The notes under the pieces were generated by a model, which had not been told where the DNA came from, ran no database searches, and saw only the letters and a program-made list of their open reading frames with translations. Shown here piece by piece: positions 18,001 through 25,438 of a stretch of DNA of 28,347 nt. Source of the DNA: CBDUBS01 sp965365445 (lineage in GTDB: Bacteria > Bacteroidota > Rhodothermia > Rhodothermales > DASSAV01); assembly GCA_965365445.1 (NCBI GenBank), contig CBDUBS010000028.1, forward strand, positions 1 through 28,347, in the 5' to 3' direction. Each line of letters starts with the position of its first letter. The stretch's first letter is position 1. The position numbers were made by a program, and so were the translations under genes.

Positions 18001-19754
18001 ACCCTGCCGTTTTTAATGCGGTTCAGCCCGCCTCCGTGGGTCCCGACCCACAGAACGCCCCTGGAATCCTCGAAAAGAGTCGTTATGATATCGCTCGAAA
18101 AGCCGTCCTCGCTCCCGTAGTGAGCTATCCGGTTCTTCCGAATGCGGTTTAGGCCGTGTTGCACGGTGCCTATCCACACGTTGCCCTGCCGATCCTCCAG
18201 AACGGCGGATATGAGGTTGCTCGCCAGGCCGTTCGCTTCGGTATACGCTCTCGATCCGTCTTTCGTTACGCGCACGACACCGGCATCGGTGCCGATCCAG
18301 AGGGCGCCCGAAGGGCCCCGGTGGAGCGCGAAGATGTTATCGCTCGCCAGCCCCTTGGGAGGATCGACGCGGGAGAAGCGGCCGTTATTCAGCCGGGCGA
18401 GGCCTCCCCCGTAGGTTCCGGCCCAGAGTTCGCCCGAAGGGCTTTCGCCGATGCTCAGGACGAGGTCGGAAGGCAGCCCCTGAGCGGCGGAAAACGTTTC
18501 GGACTCCTTGCCCGTAATGCGTGTCAGGCCGCCCCCCTCGGTCCCGGCCCACAGATTGCCCTGACGGTCCTCGTATACCGTGAGCACCATGTCCGAAGCC
18601 AGGCCTTCGCGTGAAGTGATGATCGTGAACTTGCTTTCACGCAGGCGGCTCAGGCCGCCGCCTTCCGCACCGATCCAGAGGCTTCCTTCCCGATCCACGA
18701 ACAGATCGCCGATCCGGTTGTGACGCAGCCCCTCGGCCGTGGTAAACGTTTCGATCCGGTCGGGCCGAAGCCGCATCAACCCCTTGCCGTCGGTGCCGAT
18801 CCAGTAGTGGCCGTAGGCGTCTTCCACTACAGCGAAAGCGGCCAGATCGGCAGGGGCCGGATCGAGGCCCTTCGTGGTCAAACGGCCGTTTTCGAACAGG
18901 ACGACGCCTTTATTCGTGCCGATCCAGATTCGGCCGGCGCGGTCCTGATACAGCATCCGGATGAGGTCGTCGTGCAACCCGTCGGCCTGAGCGTAGCGCC
19001 GAACGGAATCGTCCCGCACGTGAAAGAGCCCTTCATCGGTGCCGATCCAGAGGGCTTCCGTTGCATCGACCAGGAGTGAGGTGATGAGCGCGTCGGCCGG
19101 AAAGCTCCCGGCCTCGAAGCGTTTGAAGCGCGTCCCTTCGAGCACATACAGTCCGGCATCGGCTGTTCCGACCCACAGCCGCCCTCTGGAGTCGGTGACG
19201 AGGGTATTTATTTGCTTGCCCGTGAGGCCTTCGTGTTTGCCGAACCGGGTGAACGTTCGGTCGGCATAACGGACCAGCCCCCCGCTGGCCCCGATCCAGA
19301 GCACCCCTTCGGCGTCGACGAGCAGCACCTGAATGCTGGCCCCCTCCCGGAAGGCCTCCGTGTTGGAAGGGCCGAAGGTTTTGAACCCGATTCCATCGAA
19401 CCGGGCCACCCCCTCCTGCGTGCCTACCCAGAGGTAGCCGTCCGGGGTCTGGGCGATCGCTTCGACCGAAGCCTGCGGCAGCCCGTCGGTTTCTCCCCAG
19501 GACTCGTAGACAAACTGCGTAAGCCTCTTTTCGGGATCGAGCCGCAGTACGGAAACGGGCTGGGCGTCGAGATGGGCCGGACCCATAACTATCGTCACCA
19601 ACAGCACCATCCCCAGCCTGATCCCCTGCGACGGAATCGGCATCATCCGGAGCCGCAAAGCCGGTGGAAGTGCTGGGCGAGCCATAGGCTTACCGCATAA
19701 AATCCGGGTTATTCGGTCCCGGCTCCGGACGCCGACCAGCGCAAGCCGCTTCAT
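15075..19754 (-). CDS. Giant hybrid sensor: propellers-Y_Y_Y-TM-kinase-receiver-kinase (second of pair)
   Basis: 1559 residues from the ATG overlapping the upstream stop (TGATG). A signal peptide appears only at about 37-65, so starts at residue 23, 37 or 38 are possible. Fourteen LW(V/I)GT-type blade motifs recur every 41-45 residues from 109 to about 670, consistent with two seven-bladed periplasmic propellers. A Y_Y_Y domain (about 690-792), one membrane helix (about 800-818) and a coiled coil follow. Kinase 1: His873 in ISHEFRTP, N-box SNAVKF, GTGIGLAL. Receiver: DD at 1151-1152, phospho-Asp1194, Lys1246. Kinase 2: His1322 in MSHEFRTP, DNAVKF, DTGVGI, but its G2 box reads GVGLNLS. No DNA-binding domain is present, unlike Bacteroides HTCS regulators. 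It probably senses a periplasmic ligand and relays phosphate to a separate partner. Confidence 0.93.
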   Translation of the reverse strand: MKRLALVGVRSRDRITRILCGKPMARPALPPALRLRMMPIPSQGIRLGMVLLVTIVMGPAHLDAQPVSVLRLDPEKRLTQFVYESWGETDGLPQASVEAIAQTPDGYLWVGTQEGVARFDGIGFKTFGPSNTEAFREGASIQVLLVDAEGVLWIGASGGLVRYADRTFTRFGKHEGLTGKQINTLVTDSRGRLWVGTADAGLYVLEGTRFKRFEAGSFPADALITSLLVDATEALWIGTDEGLFHVRDDSVRRYAQADGLHDDLIRMLYQDRAGRIWIGTNKGVVLFENGRLTTKGLDPAPADLAAFAVVEDAYGHYWIGTDGKGLMRLRPDRIETFTTAEGLRHNRIGDLFVDREGSLWIGAEGGGLSRLRESKFTIITSREGLASDMVLTVYEDRQGNLWAGTEGGGLTRITGKESETFSAAQGLPSDLVLSIGESPSGELWAGTYGGGLARLNNGRFSRVDPPKGLASDNIFALHRGPSGALWIGTDAGVVRVTKDGSRAYTEANGLASNLISAVLEDRQGNVWIGTVQHGLNRIRKNRIAHYGSEDGFSSDIITTLFEDSRGVLWVGTHGGGLNRIKNGRVTSIRTGQGFGSDLVYGILEDGSGRLWFSSNHGVFSVESRRLENVLDGKEASVTCRYYGREDGLRSREMNGGVQPAAWKGRDGTLWFPTVQGLAGINPEKLVYNELRPPVVLDSVTVDGKAAPLGTPLVLKPGTKKLDVAYAALSFIAPEKTIYQYRLDGYDDDWNDVGSRRMATYTNLSPGEYTFRVRARNSEGVWSDETILLTFRQKPFFYQTSWFWLLLAVAMLGLGWGAYRLRIRRLEARQKELEGMVDERTRDLREANVRIQTQAQKLEELDRFKTRFFANISHEFRTPLTLMVGPLENALTGAYGPLGEGMSTQLQIMLRNALRLLRLINQLLDLSKLESGKMELRARSRNLISLLEGITFSFTAFTAQKGIDLVFETTDSDIRLCYEPDKLEKVFFNLLSNAVKFTPEGGAINVSVSETDEHVTVVVRDTGLGIPADQLPFIFDRFRQVDGSNTRKYEGTGIGLALVKELVLLHGGEIEATSRYGEGTAFTVTLRKGTQHLQPDQISHEQGDEGETDPHQSGLMEMASAEFNRLAETDRPSGTTALSTAPDTAPLILVVDDNPDIREYITSCLGATYRVATAEDGVVGLAKISELLPDLVVSDIMMPNMSGHQLCERVKTNPDLRHIPIMLLSAKTSQETVIESLEYGADEYMAKPFNARELHARIKNLLQMREQERALKILNEHLEEKVAEQLDIMLSDRKAYEAELVIEKERAEEAARLKSAILSNMSHEFRTPLTAILGYSEILKEELDGPFQEFADYIFKNSHRLNHTLTAVIDLARLEASVVQTNDVRLDVSERLRHIVRSVSPFASEKGLQLNLYLDEALRPVYLDAEGLEKIIWILLDNAVKFTGSGSVSVKADAFEQGVRIAVSDTGVGIQPSFLPHLFDAFEQESTGDNRTHEGVGLNLSIANRLVGLMGGAITVESLPGAGSTFTVAFPSCGFPRTSGDGTGEEADGVSLPTVGHSSV
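15255..15275 (-). other. Altered G2 box in second kinase domain
   Basis: Residues 1494-1500 read G-V-G-L-N-L-S where histidine kinases usually have G-(T/V)-G-L-G-L-(S/A). The third glycine is replaced by Asn; the first kinase domain of the same protein and both domains of its neighbour keep glycine. This may weaken ATP binding, or may be tolerated. Confidence 0.6.
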
Positions 19755-22700
19755 CAGTGTACCGGCTCCGGCTCGGGCGCGGGCAAAGGCGGAAGCTCGA
19801 TGACGAACTCGCTACCCATGCCGGGCCGACTATCCACTCTGACCGTGCCGTCATGATGTTCGACAATTTGTTTGACAATAGAAAGTCCCAGGCCCGTAGA
19901 GGACTCTCCTCCGGTAGGCTGTGGAGAAAGTCGCTGAAACTTACGGAACAGGAGGGGCTGCTCCTCGACGGGGATGCCCGGCCCCTGATCGCGCACGTGG
20001 ACCCGAACCCGCTGTTCATCTCGCGTCGTCCTGACCAGGATGGCGCTGCCGAACGGAGCGTATTTCACGGCATTCGACAGCAGATTGAGGAGCGCTTCCT
20101 TGAGCCACTCCGCCGAGGCGCTCACGAGGGCTTGCCCCCCGGCAACCAGTTCCAGGTCGATGGCCTGCTGCTTGGCCTCGGCGATGTGGCGAAATTCATC
20201 CACCGCGGATCGGGTAAGCTCTGATAGATCCAGGATTTGCACGTCCATCTCGATGTTTCCACCCTCCAGCACCTCCGCCTCGAGCACCTGATCGATCATG
20301 CCGGACATGCGGTCGGCGCCGCTTATGATGAGGTTGAGAAGCTCCTCGGCCTGCGGTACGGTAAGCTCCTCCTTCAGTACCTGGGCGATGCCCCTGATAC
20401 CGCTCAGAGGTGTTTTGAGATCATGAGCGGCTATGTGCAGCAACTGCGACTTCACCTCGGCGGCGTCTTCGAGCGCCCTGTTCGTGCGCTGTAATTCCTT
20501 ATTGGCCGATTCGAGCGCCTTTTGCTGGCTGCGCAGGGCAACCAGGTTTCGCGACCTCGCGACCAGCTCTCTCGTGTGAAACGGCTTGACGAGGTAGTCG
20601 TCGGCCCCCGCCTCCAGGCCCTCCACCCGTTCGTCCAGACCGTTGCGGGCTGTCAGGAGAATGACCGGCAGAGCGGCATGGCGTGGATCCGACTTGATGA
20701 TCCGGCAAAGCTCCGCCCCGTCCATACGCGGCATCATGACATCCGATATGACGAGATCCGGGCGGCTGATTTCCAGCGACTCCAGAGCTTCCTGGCCGTC
20801 CGACGCAAACCGAATGGTAAACGTATCCCTGAGGCAGCCGGCGATATAATCACGAATGTCGCGGCTGTCGTCCACCACCAGCACGACGGGGCGGTCCGCG
20901 CCATAGGCGCCGGTGTTCGCTTCGGGCAGGTCTTCGTCTTCGAACACCGCCATTTCCACCATCGGTCCACGAGACATCAGCGGCGCTTCCATCCGGCAAC
21001 CGTCGCCGCCGATCATTCCGACCATCTCTTCACCGACCATCTCCGGAAGGGTAACCCGGAACGCCGTTCCAATTCCATCCGTGCTTTCCACATGGATCGT
21101 TCCGCGATGCAGGTCGATCAGTTCTTTCACCAGCGCCAGGCCCAGGCCGGTCCCTTCCTGCACATTGGATACGACACCGTCCACCTGGTGGAACCGGTCG
21201 AAAACGAGGGGAAGCTCGTGCTCGGGGATGCCCGGGCCGGTATCCTCTACCCATATTTCTACGGCCCGGCCGGTACGCGGCGAGATCTCGGCTGAAAATA
21301 CCGAAACGGAAATGCGCCCGTGCTCCGGGGTGAACTTTACGGCGTTGGAGATCAGGTTGTACATGATCTTCTCCACGCATTCCGGATCGAACGACAGAGG
21401 CATGGCCGCCGACTCGGATGAAAAGTCGATCCGAAGGTTTTTCCGTTCGGCAAAGGCGGTGAAGGAATAGGTGATGCCTTCGAGAAACGATGCGATATCC
21501 CCACGACGAGGCCGAAGCAGCATCTTTCCGTTCTCGAGTTTCGAAATATCGAGCAGCTGGTTGATCAGGCGCAGCAAACGCCGGGCGTTCCGCAGCACGA
21601 TGGACAATTGTACTCGAAGGTCGTCGCTGAGCGGGCCGTAGAACCCGGTGAGCGCGTTTTCCAGCGGACCAATGTTGAGCGTGAGCGGCGTCCGGAATTC
21701 GTGGGATATGTTGTTGAAAAACGTCGTTTTTGCGTGATCCAACTCACGAAGGCGGTCGGCCTGCCGCGCTATGGTTTCGTGAGCCTCCTCGGCTTCCCGA
21801 CGGGCCGCCGTAGCGCGCTCGTTTTCCAGCCTCAGATCCAGGGTGCGGGCCTCCACTTCGTTTTGCAGCTCAACCTGCCGGTAATGGAGCCGAAGGACGC
21901 GCCACCGATAGAACGCGTAAAACAGCCCGAAGAAGGAAAGGGCGGCCAGCAGGTAAAACCAGATCGTCTGGTAGAAAAACGGCTCATGGGAGAACGACAA
22001 CAAAGCTTCGGAAGTGCTCCAGATGCCGTCGGCGTTGCGGGCCATCACGCGAAACGTGTACGAACCGGGCGGCACATTCGTATAGTAGGCGGCGCGGCGC
22101 GTACCGGAATCGACCCAGTCGGCATCGACCCCATCGAGGCGATACCGGAACTGCACCCTGTCGGAGGCCGCCAGACTGATCCCGGTGTAGACGAACTCCA
22201 GGCTTTTCGATCCGGCAGGCAGCGTCACTCCGTCCTGGATGGGCTGAACTTCGCCATCGACGATAAACTGCTCGAGTACAACCGGTGGAGGGATGCGGTT
22301 GAACGGAATGTTGTCCGGATCGACGCTTACGACCCCGTGCGTGGAAGGAAACCAGAGCCGGCCGTCCGCTCCTTTCCATGCGGCCGGCTGTACGCCGCCG
22401 GTAAACTCCTGGCTGATCAGCCCGTCGTGAGCATCGAAAACGGTTGGATGGAGCCGCTGACCGTCGGCGAGCGCATTCAGATCGGACCGGAGCAGACTGA
22501 AAAGGCCCCGGTTGGACGTCATCCATAGACGGCCGTGGCCGTCTTCCAGAATGGAGAACACTTTATCGGAGGGCAGGCCGTGGGCGGTCGTAAACGAAGT
22601 GATCCGGTCCCCCCGGATGCGTTGTAGACCTCCCTCTCCCGCGCCCACCCACAGGTCTCCCACCGCGTCGGCATACAGGCACAGGATGGCTCCGCATCGG

Positions 22701-24214
22701 AGGCCGCCGGCTCGATCGATGCGGCGGACAACACGGCCGCCCCGCAGCACAAACAGGCCCTGATCGAACGTTCCGACCAGGATATTGCCGTTCCGGTCTT
22801 CCTCGATGGCCGTAATCTGGCTGCTGCCCAATCCCTGCGCCTCTCCGTAGCGCTGGAATCGTTCATCGGCAAACAGAGCCAACCCCTTTCCGGTCGAGAT
22901 CCACAACCCTCCTCCGGAGTCGGTAAACAGGCCATAGATCTCATCATCCGGCAGCCCGTCCTTTTCCGTATAAACCGTCGTACGACCTCCCTGGATACGG
23001 CTCAATCCACCTCCATACCAGCCGATCCACAGGCTTCCGTCGGGCGTTTGGGCGAAGGCGTACACCACGCCTTTTTCTTGCCGGCGGCCCGCCGGGGCCG
23101 CCCAGACCCCGTCCCGACTGATGCGTGCCGCGCCCCCGCCGTCCGTGCCGGCCCAGATCGCCCCTTCCCGGTCTTCAAACACTGTATTGATCTGGTCGCT
23201 CGGCAGCCCCTCCCTCCGGGTGTACGTGACGACCTTCGGAACACTCAGGCGGTTCAGCCCGCCCCCATCGGTGCCGACCCAGAGGCTGCCCTCCCGGTCG
23301 CGGAGCAAGGCCAGAATTTTGTTGTGCGCAAGGCCCTGTTCCGTCGTCAGGGTTTCCAGGCGGCCTGCCTGCAACCGGGATAAGCCGCCGTGATTCAGGC
23401 CGATCCATAATTCACCCCCCTCCCCTACCGCAAGCGACAATACGTCGTCGGAAGGAAGGCCGTCTGCCGTGGTGTAGCGACGCAACAGGCGGCCGCCGGA
23501 CAGCTCGAACACACCGTGGTTCCGGGTGCCTACCCACAGGCGGCCGTCCGCTCCGGCGGCCATGACCGATACGGTGGTATGGGCTAAAACAGGCAGAAAG
23601 GTTACGGAAAGATTTTCCTCGATCCGTGCGACACCGCCCACGCGCAGGCCGGCCCATACCAACCCACCGGCATCCTCGCAAAGCGACGTCACCTCCTGTT
23701 CTTCATTTGTGGTCCCCAGCCGGACGGCCTGAATGCCCCTATCGGTAAGCACGGAGAGATGCGGCCCAAAAAAGCCTATCCAGAGACGGCCGCGGCGGTC
23801 GTGGAGCAGCGTGGATATCCTGGAATTCGGCAGCGGCTTCCCGAACAGCTCGAACGCGCCGCGTTCGAGCCGATACAACCCTTCACCCATGGTGCCTACC
23901 CAGAGTGCACCGGCGGCGTCCTCGGCCAGCGATGTAATTACACTCTGGCCTGCTCCTCCCGGCGCCGAATCGAAAAGCGTAAACCGCACGCCGTCGAATC
24001 GGACCAGCCCCTCCTGCGTTCCGAGCCACAGGTATCCGTTGCGGCCCTGCGCCATCGCCATGACGGAACTCTGCGGCAGTCCCTGCCCCGTGCTCCAATG
24101 ATCGATGGGATACTGAGTGATCCGCCTCGATCGGTCCGGCCCATGCTGCGCCTTCGTACCGGCTACGGGTACCGCAATGAGGCAAATAATCAGAATGCGC
24201 AGGGAGCGAGCCAT
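19754..24214 (-). CDS. Giant hybrid sensor: propellers-Y_Y_Y-TM-kinase-receiver-kinase (first of pair)
   Basis: 1486 residues. Signal peptide at 1-22 (IAVPVAGTKAQ). Fourteen blade motifs of the LWxGT type occur from about 62 to 620, then a Y_Y_Y domain (about 645-742, PPGSYTFRVMARN), one membrane helix (about 750-768) and a coiled coil (775-830). Kinase 1: phospho-acceptor His838 in ISHEFRTPLT, SNAVKF near 957, DTGPGIP near 991, GTGLGLAL near 1021. Receiver: DD at 1115-1116, Asp1158 in DLVISDVMMP, Lys1210. Kinase 2 is of a different lineage: His1264 in AAHDLKTPLSG, SNAVKYAP, DQGPGIP, STGLGLSI. The protein ends in a Pro/Glu tail. All key residues are intact. The likely path is ligand binding outside, autophosphorylation of kinase 1 and transfer to its receiver, with kinase 2 sending a second signal. 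It overlaps the next gene by one base, so translational coupling is likely. Confidence 0.94.
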   Translation of the reverse strand: MARSLRILIICLIAVPVAGTKAQHGPDRSRRITQYPIDHWSTGQGLPQSSVMAMAQGRNGYLWLGTQEGLVRFDGVRFTLFDSAPGGAGQSVITSLAEDAAGALWVGTMGEGLYRLERGAFELFGKPLPNSRISTLLHDRRGRLWIGFFGPHLSVLTDRGIQAVRLGTTNEEQEVTSLCEDAGGLVWAGLRVGGVARIEENLSVTFLPVLAHTTVSVMAAGADGRLWVGTRNHGVFELSGGRLLRRYTTADGLPSDDVLSLAVGEGGELWIGLNHGGLSRLQAGRLETLTTEQGLAHNKILALLRDREGSLWVGTDGGGLNRLSVPKVVTYTRREGLPSDQINTVFEDREGAIWAGTDGGGAARISRDGVWAAPAGRRQEKGVVYAFAQTPDGSLWIGWYGGGLSRIQGGRTTVYTEKDGLPDDEIYGLFTDSGGGLWISTGKGLALFADERFQRYGEAQGLGSSQITAIEEDRNGNILVGTFDQGLFVLRGGRVVRRIDRAGGLRCGAILCLYADAVGDLWVGAGEGGLQRIRGDRITSFTTAHGLPSDKVFSILEDGHGRLWMTSNRGLFSLLRSDLNALADGQRLHPTVFDAHDGLISQEFTGGVQPAAWKGADGRLWFPSTHGVVSVDPDNIPFNRIPPPVVLEQFIVDGEVQPIQDGVTLPAGSKSLEFVYTGISLAASDRVQFRYRLDGVDADWVDSGTRRAAYYTNVPPGSYTFRVMARNADGIWSTSEALLSFSHEPFFYQTIWFYLLAALSFFGLFYAFYRWRVLRLHYRQVELQNEVEARTLDLRLENERATAARREAEEAHETIARQADRLRELDHAKTTFFNNISHEFRTPLTLNIGPLENALTGFYGPLSDDLRVQLSIVLRNARRLLRLINQLLDISKLENGKMLLRPRRGDIASFLEGITYSFTAFAERKNLRIDFSSESAAMPLSFDPECVEKIMYNLISNAVKFTPEHGRISVSVFSAEISPRTGRAVEIWVEDTGPGIPEHELPLVFDRFHQVDGVVSNVQEGTGLGLALVKELIDLHRGTIHVESTDGIGTAFRVTLPEMVGEEMVGMIGGDGCRMEAPLMSRGPMVEMAVFEDEDLPEANTGAYGADRPVVLVVDDSRDIRDYIAGCLRDTFTIRFASDGQEALESLEISRPDLVISDVMMPRMDGAELCRIIKSDPRHAALPVILLTARNGLDERVEGLEAGADDYLVKPFHTRELVARSRNLVALRSQQKALESANKELQRTNRALEDAAEVKSQLLHIAAHDLKTPLSGIRGIAQVLKEELTVPQAEELLNLIISGADRMSGMIDQVLEAEVLEGGNIEMDVQILDLSELTRSAVDEFRHIAEAKQQAIDLELVAGGQALVSASAEWLKEALLNLLSNAVKYAPFGSAILVRTTRDEQRVRVHVRDQGPGIPVEEQPLLFRKFQRLSPQPTGGESSTGLGLSIVKQIVEHHDGTVRVDSRPGMGSEFVIELPPLPAPEPEPVH

Positions 24215-24577
24215 CGACTACTAACGGTTAAACCATCACGACCGACCTGAAACGACAACGAGACGATGGTAAACGCATTGCCGCCTTGCCTCGATATCCC
24301 GGTGGGCCTGTATAATATCGGATGCCGTCGCCCGCCCTTAATACGCCGGTAACCGGTGGAAATTGTTTTTGGCGTCCTTTCGTTAGCTCCCAACCGGGGA
24401 CCGGAAATCGGCCTGCTATTTGAAAAGAGGCGTCATGAGCGGTTCTTTCCTCCCACCGGAAAAGATTTCCTCCGATTGACCCGCCCTGCCGGGGAAGCGG
24501 TTCAGGGAGCCATCCGACGCCGCCTTCCTGTTTCTGTTTGATGCGTCCTTTGCGGGCTAAAAACAGCCGTCCGGTTC
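24215..24577. other. Intergenic region upstream of the sensor pair
   Basis: 363 bases without a convincing gene. It should hold the promoter of the two-sensor operon. Reading toward the sensors (minus strand), a near-palindrome CCGGT-T-ACCGG lies at 24346-24356 and an AT-rich TATTAT at 24312-24317, spaced about 28 bases; they could be an operator and -10-like element, but no matching -35 was found. No transposase DDE remnant is visible in any minus frame after the helix-turn-helix gene. No Shine-Dalgarno precedes the sensor ATG. Confidence 0.35.
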
Positions 24578-25003
24578 CTATTTGAGGCGTATTCCCTGCC
24601 GCCGAAGCATATCGTGAACGCCTTGTAAACTGTGATATGTGATGCCGTGCTCGTCGTGCAGGTAGTGCTTCACTTCCTTCAACAGGCAAATTCTACCCAG
24701 ATCTATCTCGGACTGGAGGGCGCGCAGGGCAATTTCGTTAACCCTCTCCTCGCTTCCTCCCCGGTTCTGCAGGTGGATCAGGGCATCGAGCCCTTCCTCC
24801 TGGTACACCTTCCACCACCTCCTCAATTGCCGTGCCGAATACCCTAGCACTAGGGAGGTTTCTCCCTGATTCCGGCATTGCCCCGACTTGAGCAGGCGTA
24901 GCATCCGGATGCGGTCGCACGCCGGAAGCCCGCGAAGGCGGCTTTCCGTTTCCGCCAGTTCCTGAATGGATTCCCGGATCATCCCCGGATAGTGAACGAG
25001 CAT
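24578..25003 (-). CDS. Orphan IS630-type helix-turn-helix / winged-helix protein
   Basis: About 141 residues from ATG 25003 (or 134 from ATG 24982). The frame is open back to 25234, but a promoter-like element at 25048-25055 argues for the shorter start. The first part is a homeodomain-like helix-turn-helix (RIRMLRLLKSGQ, then GYSARQLRRWWKVYQEEG). The second is a winged helix (LKEVKHYLHDEHGITYHSL, then HDMLRRQGIRLK). This is the two-part DNA-binding region found at the start of IS630/Tc1-type transposases. The stop falls at the point where a transposase would continue into its DDE domain, and no DDE sequence follows in any frame. It is either orfA of a decayed element or a domesticated DNA-binding protein. 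It precedes the sensor operon in the same direction. A regulatory link is speculation. Confidence 0.7.
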   Translation of the reverse strand: MLVHYPGMIRESIQELAETESRLRGLPACDRIRMLRLLKSGQCRNQGETSLVLGYSARQLRRWWKVYQEEGLDALIHLQNRGGSEERVNEIALRALQSEIDLGRICLLKEVKHYLHDEHGITYHSLQGVHDMLRRQGIRLK

Positions 25004-25047
25004 GGCCGTCAACTGAAAAAATGTGACACAACGCCTCACCGAACCAG

Positions 25048-25055
25048 CAAAGTTA
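25048..25055 (-). promoter_or_regulatory. Candidate Bacteroidota-type promoter (-7 element)
   Basis: The minus strand reads TAACTTTG, an exact match to the TAnnTTTG -7 element of Bacteroidota sigma factors. About 22 bases upstream is GTTTAA, a poor match to the TTTG/TTG -33 element. It would place transcription start near 25040, about 38-58 bases before the two candidate starts of the helix-turn-helix gene. Confidence 0.4.
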
Positions 25056-25438
25056 TCGGGACAACCGATTCTGATCTTAAACCGGGTGAACGTTTTTACA
25101 TGCCTGGCGGCCGTCGGCCGGTACATTTTTCGAGAAGGATCCGGCATACCGAAAGGGTAATTCCCCACACCAGCCAGGATCGGGACGATGACGGCGACGC
25201 TCGCACAACCGCAGGAACGGTCGAACGGATTCACTCCGTCGTTCAGCGCCCCGGCGCCCTGCCCAAGCGCGCCGATCGACGTTCGGCTTCCGGAAGGTAT
25301 TCAGAGCGGTATGCTCGGAAGGAACCTCACCTTTCTCCGATGCAGCCCCGCTCGGGCATCCCCGGTGTGAGGGCGTGAGTGAGCCGTACCGAGGGTATGG
25401 CATCGTCGTTCGTTAACCATTTGTAAGAGGTAGTTACC
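25056..25438. other. Intergenic region upstream of the subtilase
   Basis: About 380 bases between the helix-turn-helix promoter and the protease start. Frames on both strands here are short and lack recognisable domains. It should contain the protease promoter, but no element matching TAnnTTTG or a standard -35/-10 pair could be assigned with confidence. CATTTGTAAGAG just before the gene is only a loose match. Confidence 0.3.
25425..25430 (+). promoter_or_regulatory. Ribosome binding site of the subtilase gene
   Basis: AAGAGG, 8 bases before the ATG at 25439, within TAAGAGGT, which is complementary to the 16S rRNA tail apart from one missing base. It is unusual here because most genes in the window lack a visible Shine-Dalgarno. 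It fixes the start and suggests strong translation. Confidence 0.6.

Noticed and set aside
21608..22528. 306-codon plus-strand frame
   Set aside because: Antisense to the first sensor's membrane/Y_Y_Y region, with no recognisable feature.
24311..24316. TATAAT on the plus strand
   Set aside because: No gene starts downstream on that strand and no -35 is seen; probably chance or part of the minus-strand promoter region.
24215..24577. Possible DDE transposase remnant or second IS frame
   Set aside because: All minus frames after the helix-turn-helix stop were read; none resembles a DDE domain and no terminal inverted repeats were found.
25004..25234. N-terminal extension of the helix-turn-helix gene to ATG 25234
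   Set aside because: The extra 77 residues have no domain character and would start upstream of the promoter-like TAACTTTG.
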